Below, piece after piece: positions 59,699 to 64,000 of a stretch of DNA of 64,000 nucleotides (position 1 is the first letter of the stretch; the number at the start of each line of letters is the position of its first letter). The notes under the pieces were generated by a model, which saw only the letters and a program-made list of their open reading frames with translations, was not told the DNA's origin and searched no databases. The position numbers and the translations under genes are program-made. This stretch comes from Rhizobium sp. BK316 (GTDB lineage Bacteria > Pseudomonadota > Alphaproteobacteria > Rhizobiales > Rhizobiaceae): NCBI RefSeq assembly GCF_014193695.1, contig NZ_JACHZR010000001.1:1649309-1713308 (forward strand), in the 5' to 3' direction.

Positions 59699-61027
59699 AT
59701 GAGCTATCACAACCCGCCCACAAAGCCTCGCCTTTCGGCAACCTTCGACGAATACACGATGTCGGAAATCCGCCGCGCCGCGGCAACCGGCATCTATGAT
59801 ATCCGCGGCGGCGGCGCCAAGCGCAAGCTGCCGCATTTCGACGACCTCCTGTTCCTCGGCGCCTCAATCTCGCGTTATCCGCTCGAAGGCTACCGCGAGA
59901 AATGCGGCACCAATGTCGTGCTCGGCTCGCGTTACGCCAAAAAGCCGATCGAACTCAAGATCCCGATCACGATTGCCGGCATGAGCTTCGGCTCGCTCTC
60001 CGGCCCGGCCAAGGAAGCGCTCGGCCGTGGTGCCACGATTGCCGGTACCTCGACGACCACAGGCGATGGCGGCATGACGGAGGAAGAGCGCGGGCATTCT
60101 GAGACGCTCGTCTATCAATACCTGCCGTCGCGCTACGGCATGAACCCGCGAGATCTGCGCCGCTGCGACGCGATCGAGATCGTTGTTGGCCAGGGTGCCA
60201 AGCCCGGTGGCGGTGGCATGCTGCTCGGCCAGAAGATTTCCGACCGCGTCGCCGAGATGCGCACGCTGCCGAAGGGTATCGATCAGCGTTCGGCAAGCCG
60301 TCATCCCGACTGGACCGGTCCCGACGACCTCGAGATCAAGATTCTCGAACTGCGCGAGATCACCAACTGGGAAAAACCGATCTATGTGAAGGTCGGCGGT
60401 GCGCGCCCCTATTACGACACGGCCCTCGCCGTGAAGGCCGGTGCCGATGTCGTCGTGCTCGATGGCATGCAGGGCGGTACTGCGGCGACGCAGGAAGTCT
60501 TCATCGAGCATGTCGGCATGCCGACGCTCGCCTGCATCCGCCCGGCTGTGCAGGCGCTGCAGGACCTCGGCATGCACCGCAAGGTGCAACTCATCGTTTC
60601 GGGCGGCATCAGGAACGGCGCTGACGTTGCGAAGGCGCTCGCGCTCGGTGCCGATGCCGTCTCCATTGGCACGGCCGCCCTCATCGCCATCGGTGAGAAT
60701 GATCCGCGCTGGGCGGCCGAATATGAGGCGCTGCATACGACGGCGGCCGCCTATGACGACTGGCACGAAGGCAAGGATCCGGCCGGCATCACAACGCAGA
60801 ATCCGGAACTGATGAAGCGCGTCGATCCGATCGCCGCCGGTCGCCGCCTCGCCAATTACCTCAAGGTCATGGCGCTGGAGGCGCAGACGATCGCGCGCGC
60901 CTGTGGCAAGAATCATGTCCACAATCTGGAACCGGAAGACCTCTGCGCATTGACGATCGAGGCTTCTGCGATGGCGCAGGTACCGCTCGCGGGAACGAGC
61001 TGGATACCGGGCAAGGGAGGCTACTGA
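59699..61027 (+). CDS. glxD: FMN-binding glutamate synthase-like protein, GlxD (candidate N-methylglutamate synthase subunit C)
   Basis: 442 residues matching the FMN barrel of glutamate synthase: ITIAGMSFGSLSGPAKEALGRGATIAGTSTTTGDGGMTEEER, GQGAKPGGGGMLLGQKISDRVAEMR, YVKVGGARPYYDTALAVKAGADVVVLDGMQGGTAATQEVF, LIVSGGIRNGADVAKALALGADAVSIGTAALIAIG. It catalyses the reductive step. In the N-methylglutamate reading it joins methylamine-derived nitrogen to 2-oxoglutarate. Confidence 0.92.
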   Translation: MSYHNPPTKPRLSATFDEYTMSEIRRAAATGIYDIRGGGAKRKLPHFDDLLFLGASISRYPLEGYREKCGTNVVLGSRYAKKPIELKIPITIAGMSFGSLSGPAKEALGRGATIAGTSTTTGDGGMTEEERGHSETLVYQYLPSRYGMNPRDLRRCDAIEIVVGQGAKPGGGGMLLGQKISDRVAEMRTLPKGIDQRSASRHPDWTGPDDLEIKILELREITNWEKPIYVKVGGARPYYDTALAVKAGADVVVLDGMQGGTAATQEVFIEHVGMPTLACIRPAVQALQDLGMHRKVQLIVSGGIRNGADVAKALALGADAVSIGTAALIAIGENDPRWAAEYEALHTTAAAYDDWHEGKDPAGITTQNPELMKRVDPIAAGRRLANYLKVMALEAQTIARACGKNHVHNLEPEDLCALTIEASAMAQVPLAGTSWIPGKGGY

Positions 61028-61108
61028 TTTCTACCGGCCGGGCAAAAAAGTCCGGCCGCTTCGCATCCATAACCAAAGTGTCTCTGAGAAATCCAAAGGG
61101 GAACGAGA

Positions 61109-62416
61109 ATGACACTGGACCTTGCTGCTTTTGCGAAAGACAAAGGCATCAAATATTTCATGATCAGCTATACCGACCTCTTCTCCGGCCAGCGCGCCAA
61201 GCTGGTGCCGGCCCAGGCGATTGCCGGCATGCAGGAAGAGGGTGCGGGTTTTGCCGGTTTCGCCACCTGGCTCGACATGACACCCGCCCATCCCGATCTC
61301 TTTGCCGTTCCCGATGCCAGCTCCGTCATCCAGCTTCCTTGGAAGAAGGACGTCGCCTGGGTCGCCGCCGATTGCATGATGGATGGCACGCTCGTGGCGC
61401 AGGCGCCGCGCAATGTGCTGAAGAAGCTCGTCAACAAAGCCGAAGCGGCAGGCAAGCGGGTCAAGACCGGCGTCGAGGCTGAATTCTTCCTGATCACCGC
61501 CGACGGCGAGCAGATATCGGATGGCCGCGACACGGCCGAAAAGCCCTGCTACGACCAGCAGGCCGTCATGCGCCGCTACGACGTCATCGCCGAGATCTGC
61601 GACTATATGCTGGAGCTCGGCTGGGGCGCTTACCAGAACGACCACGAGGATGCCAACGGCCAGTTCGAGATGAACTGGGAATTCGACGACGCGCTGAAGA
61701 CGGCCGACAAGCATTCCTTCTTCAAGTTCATGGTCAAGTCGATCGCCGAAAAGCACGGACTTCGCGCCACCTTCATGCCGAAGCCCTTCAAGGGCCTGAC
61801 CGGCAATGGTTGCCATTGCCATATCTCGGTCTGGGACAATGATGGCAAGGTCAACGTCTTCGCCGACAGGACAGCCGAATTCGGCCTGTCGGCGGAAGGC
61901 AGGCACTTCCTCGGCGGCATCATGAAACACGCTTCTGCGCTTGCCGCGATCACCAACCCGACCGTCAATTCCTACAAGCGCATCAATGCGCCGCGCACGA
62001 CCTCGGGCGCCACATGGTCGCCGAACACGGTAACCTGGACCGGCAACAACCGCACCCATATGGTGCGCGTGCCAGGCCCCGGCCGTTTCGAGCTGCGCCT
62101 GCCAGATGGTGCGGTCAACCCCTACCTGCTGCAGGCGATCATCATCGCCGCCGGCCTCGATGGGATCGAGGATCTGGCCGATCCTGGCCCGCACCACGAC
62201 ATCGATATGTATGCGGAGGGACATCTCGTGAAGAATGCGCCGCGCCTGCCGCTGAACCTGCTCGATGCCCTGCGCGCCTACGATGCCGACGAGGGTCTGA
62301 AGGCTGCGATCGGAACCGAGTTCTCCGCCGCCTATCTCAAGCTCAAGCACCAGGAATGGAATGCCTTCTGCTCGCATTTCACCCAGTGGGAACGCGACAG
62401 CACGCTCGATATCTGA
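61109..62416 (+). CDS. glnT: Type III glutamine synthetase-like ligase, GlnT (candidate gamma-glutamylmethylamide synthetase, GmaS)
   Basis: 435 residues of the glutamine synthetase fold: the metal site VKTGVEAEFFLI, GWGAYQNDHEDANGQFEMNWEFDDALKTADKHSFFKFMVK, FMPKPFKGLTGNGCHCHISVWDND, NSYKRINAPRTTSGATWSPNTVTWTGNNRTHMVRVPGPGRFELRLPDGAVNPYL. Rhizobial GlnT and methylamine-using GmaS belong to the same group. Because glxBCD and soxBDAG are adjacent, ligation of methylamine (rather than ammonia) to glutamate is the better inference. A ribosome binding site (GGGGAACGAG) is 4 nt upstream. Confidence 0.9.
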   Translation: MTLDLAAFAKDKGIKYFMISYTDLFSGQRAKLVPAQAIAGMQEEGAGFAGFATWLDMTPAHPDLFAVPDASSVIQLPWKKDVAWVAADCMMDGTLVAQAPRNVLKKLVNKAEAAGKRVKTGVEAEFFLITADGEQISDGRDTAEKPCYDQQAVMRRYDVIAEICDYMLELGWGAYQNDHEDANGQFEMNWEFDDALKTADKHSFFKFMVKSIAEKHGLRATFMPKPFKGLTGNGCHCHISVWDNDGKVNVFADRTAEFGLSAEGRHFLGGIMKHASALAAITNPTVNSYKRINAPRTTSGATWSPNTVTWTGNNRTHMVRVPGPGRFELRLPDGAVNPYLLQAIIIAAGLDGIEDLADPGPHHDIDMYAEGHLVKNAPRLPLNLLDALRAYDADEGLKAAIGTEFSAAYLKLKHQEWNAFCSHFTQWERDSTLDI

Positions 62417-62517
62417 GCCGACGGTTAAGGTTTTGACATCATGCGCCCACGGGCCGGGGCATCGACGCACCGGCCCGGCTGGTGGCCTATGCGTCAAGTG
62501 ACGAAGGAAGAGATGGC

Positions 62518-63402
62518 ATGAAGAGCTATGTACTGACGGTATCCTGCAAATCGACGCGCGGCATCGTTGCGGCGATCTCGGGTTATCTCGCCGAACAGGG
62601 CTGCAACATCGTCGACAGCTCGCAATTCGACGATCTGGACACCGGCCAGTTCTTCATGCGCGTCTCCTTCATTTCCGAAGAAGGCATCTCCGAGGCCGAT
62701 ATCCGCGCCGGCTTCTCCAGCATCGCCACGCGTTTCGGCATGACTTACGATTTCCATGACAGCGAGAAGCGCATGAAAGTGCTTCTCATGGTGTCGCGCT
62801 TCGGCCATTGTCTCAACGACCTGCTTTATCGCTGGAAGATCGGTGCCCTGCCGATCGATATCGTCGGCGTCGTCTCCAACCATTTCGATTACCAGAAAGT
62901 CGTCGTCAACCACGACATTCCCTTCCACCATATTCCCGTCACCAAGGCCAACAAGGTGCAGGCGGAAGTCCATATCATGGAAGTGGCCGAGCAGACCGGC
63001 ACGGAACTGATCGTGCTCGCCCGCTACATGCAGATTCTGTCAGACGAGATGTGCCAGAAAATGTCTGGCCGGATCATCAACATCCATCACTCCTTCCTGC
63101 CGAGCTTCAAGGGTGCCAATCCCTATAAGCAGGCCTATCAGCGTGGCGTGAAGCTGATCGGCGCCACGGCGCATTATGTGACGGCCGACCTTGATGAAGG
63201 CCCGATCATCGAGCAGGACACCGCCCGCATCACCCATGCACAGAGCCCGGACGACTACGTTTCGATCGGCCGCGATGTCGAAAGCCAGGTGCTGGCGAGA
63301 GCGATCCACGCCCATATCCACCACCGTACCTTCATCAACGGCAACCGCACTGTCGTCTTCCCGGCAAGCCCGGGCAGCTACGCCTCCGAGCGCATGGGCT
63401 GA
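62518..63402 (+). CDS. purU: Formyltetrahydrofolate deformylase
   Basis: 294 residues from the ATG at 62518 behind GGAAGAG. An N-terminal ACT domain (about 1-80, TVSCKSTRGIVAAISGYLAEQGCNIVDSSQFDD) precedes the formyltransferase fold with INIHHSFLPSFKGANPYKQAYQRGVKLIGATAHYVTADLDEGPIIEQD, holding the catalytic Asn, His and Asp. It hydrolyses 10-formyl-tetrahydrofolate to formate and tetrahydrofolate, regenerating the cofactor consumed by the sox-type dehydrogenase. 3 bp before folD. Confidence 0.95.
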   Translation: MKSYVLTVSCKSTRGIVAAISGYLAEQGCNIVDSSQFDDLDTGQFFMRVSFISEEGISEADIRAGFSSIATRFGMTYDFHDSEKRMKVLLMVSRFGHCLNDLLYRWKIGALPIDIVGVVSNHFDYQKVVVNHDIPFHHIPVTKANKVQAEVHIMEVAEQTGTELIVLARYMQILSDEMCQKMSGRIINIHHSFLPSFKGANPYKQAYQRGVKLIGATAHYVTADLDEGPIIEQDTARITHAQSPDDYVSIGRDVESQVLARAIHAHIHHRTFINGNRTVVFPASPGSYASERMG

Positions 63403-63405
63403 GCC

Positions 63406-64000
63406 ATGGTCAAGGTCATCGACGGCAAGCAGGTTGCCGCTTCCGTAATCGAAACCGTGAAATCGGCAAATGCTGCGCTTGAAGCCGCCAAAGGCGTCCA
63501 GACGGGTCTTGCCGTCATCATCGTCGGCGACGATCCGGCGAGCCACACCTATGTCAGCTCCAAGAGCCGCATGGCCAAGGAATGCGGCTTCAAGTCCGTC
63601 CAGCACACGCTGCCGGCCGAGACGAGCCAGGAGGAGCTTGCAGCCCTCGTCGCGTCGCTCAACGCCGATCCCTCGATCCACGGCATTCTCGTGCAGCTGC
63701 CGCTGCCCAAACATCTCGACAGCGAGCCGATCATCCAGTCGATCCTGCCGCAGAAGGATGTCGACGGCCTGAGCGTCGTCAATGCCGGCAAGCTTGCGAC
63801 CGGCGACCTGAAGACCGGCCTCGTCTCCTGCACGCCGGCCGGCGCCATGGTGTTCGTCCGCCGCACCCACGGCGAGGACCTGTCGGGCCTCAACGCTGTC
63901 GTCATCGGTCGCTCCAACCTGTTCGGCAAGCCGATGGCGCAGCTTCTGCTCAATGCCAATGCGACGGTCACCATCGCCCATTCGCGCACGAAGAACCTGG
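63406..64000 (+). CDS. folD: Methylene-tetrahydrofolate dehydrogenase/cyclohydrolase (3' end outside window)
   Basis: The first 198 codons are visible from the ATG at 63406 ([20 protein letters not shown]). The catalytic Lys is in [17 protein letters not shown], substrate residues are in [10 protein letters not shown] and [15 protein letters not shown], and the NADP-binding start is [19 protein letters not shown]. It oxidises methylene-tetrahydrofolate to formyl-tetrahydrofolate, linking the sox-type dehydrogenase to PurU. The C-terminal third is cut by the window. Confidence 0.95.
   Translation, partial: MVKVIDGKQVAASVIETVKSANAALEAAKGVQTGLAVIIVGDDPASHTYVSSKSRMAKECGFKSVQHTLPAETSQEELAALVASLNADPSIHGILVQLPLPKHLDSEPIIQSILPQKDVDGLSVVNAGKLATGDLKTGLVSCTPAGAMVFVRRTHGEDLSGLNAVVIGRSNLFGKPMAQLLLNANATVTIAHSRTKNL

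Noticed and set aside
61031..62497. 488-codon minus-strand frame opposite glnT
   Set aside because: Shadow of a conserved glutamine-synthetase-fold gene; no recognisable domain.
1..64000. tRNA, rRNA, CRISPR arrays, insertion sequences or prophage genes
   Set aside because: None recognised: no transposase or integrase motifs, no spaced direct repeats, no tRNA-like or rRNA-like conserved segments seen by eye.

Overview
The window looks like a rhizobial alphaproteobacterium (Rhizobium/Agrobacterium/Sinorhizobium type). The clues are GC-rich sequence with long antisense shadow ORFs, a GlnT-type glutamine synthetase, glxABCD/soxBDAG genes, a DUF982 protein, a BigR operon, and a FixK-like regulator next to a FixL-like hybrid kinase. 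No rRNA, tRNA, CRISPR array or insertion sequence was recognised.

Layout. (1) 1-5.9 kb: a minus-strand catabolic operon of unknown substrate (M20 deacylase, 2-hydroxyacid dehydrogenase, cupin, two aldehyde dehydrogenases, tartrate/D-malate dehydrogenase-like enzyme), with a divergent GNAT acetyltransferase. (2) 7.3-13.5 kb: a sugar or sugar-acid uptake cassette (ABC importer plus enolase-superfamily enzyme) under a GntR/FCD repressor; the same 12-bp palindrome lies on both sides of the regulator gene. (3) 13.7-51 kb: a stress/hypoxia island with GroEL, PEP synthase, ChaB, five universal stress proteins, a beta-CASP hydrolase, a PRPP-synthetase fusion, a COG2187 kinase-like protein, CBS and BON proteins, phosphotransacetylase, a Deg protease, a phasin-like protein, a host-attachment-family protein, Hsp20, a P2-type cation ATPase and an ABC membrane domain without ATPase. 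A self-contained sulfide-type BigR operon (32.7-36 kb) sits inside it. (4) 51-64 kb: soxBDAG and glxBCD-glnT flanking two regulators, then purU and folD. Together these fit the N-methylglutamate route of methylamine use with tetrahydrofolate-linked C1 oxidation.

The main discovery candidate is the regulatory logic of region 3. By eye I find 14 exact TTGAY-N4-RTCAA (FNR/FixK-type) boxes and four with one mismatch between 14.0 and 51.0 kb, and noticed none in the flanking regions. Most lie 44-77 bp upstream of a start codon, and in at least eight a TANNNT hexamer follows after 21-22 nt, the geometry of a class II FNR-dependent promoter. The island carries its own CRP/FNR regulator with an E-x-x-S-R recognition helix and no Fe-S cysteine motif (FixK-like). 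That gene is preceded by GTTACA-N4-GTTACA, the K-box reported for FxkR control of fixK in Rhizobium etli, and followed by a PAS-PAS-kinase-receiver protein whose second PAS domain resembles the haem domain of FixL. The inferred picture is an oxygen-sensing cascade driving a dormancy-like regulon whose contents recall the mycobacterial DosR regulon.

Oddities inside the island include a glucokinase homologue that has lost most sugar- and ATP-contacting residues, a PolX-like helix-hairpin-helix protein without a polymerase palm, and FixK boxes with no obvious downstream gene.
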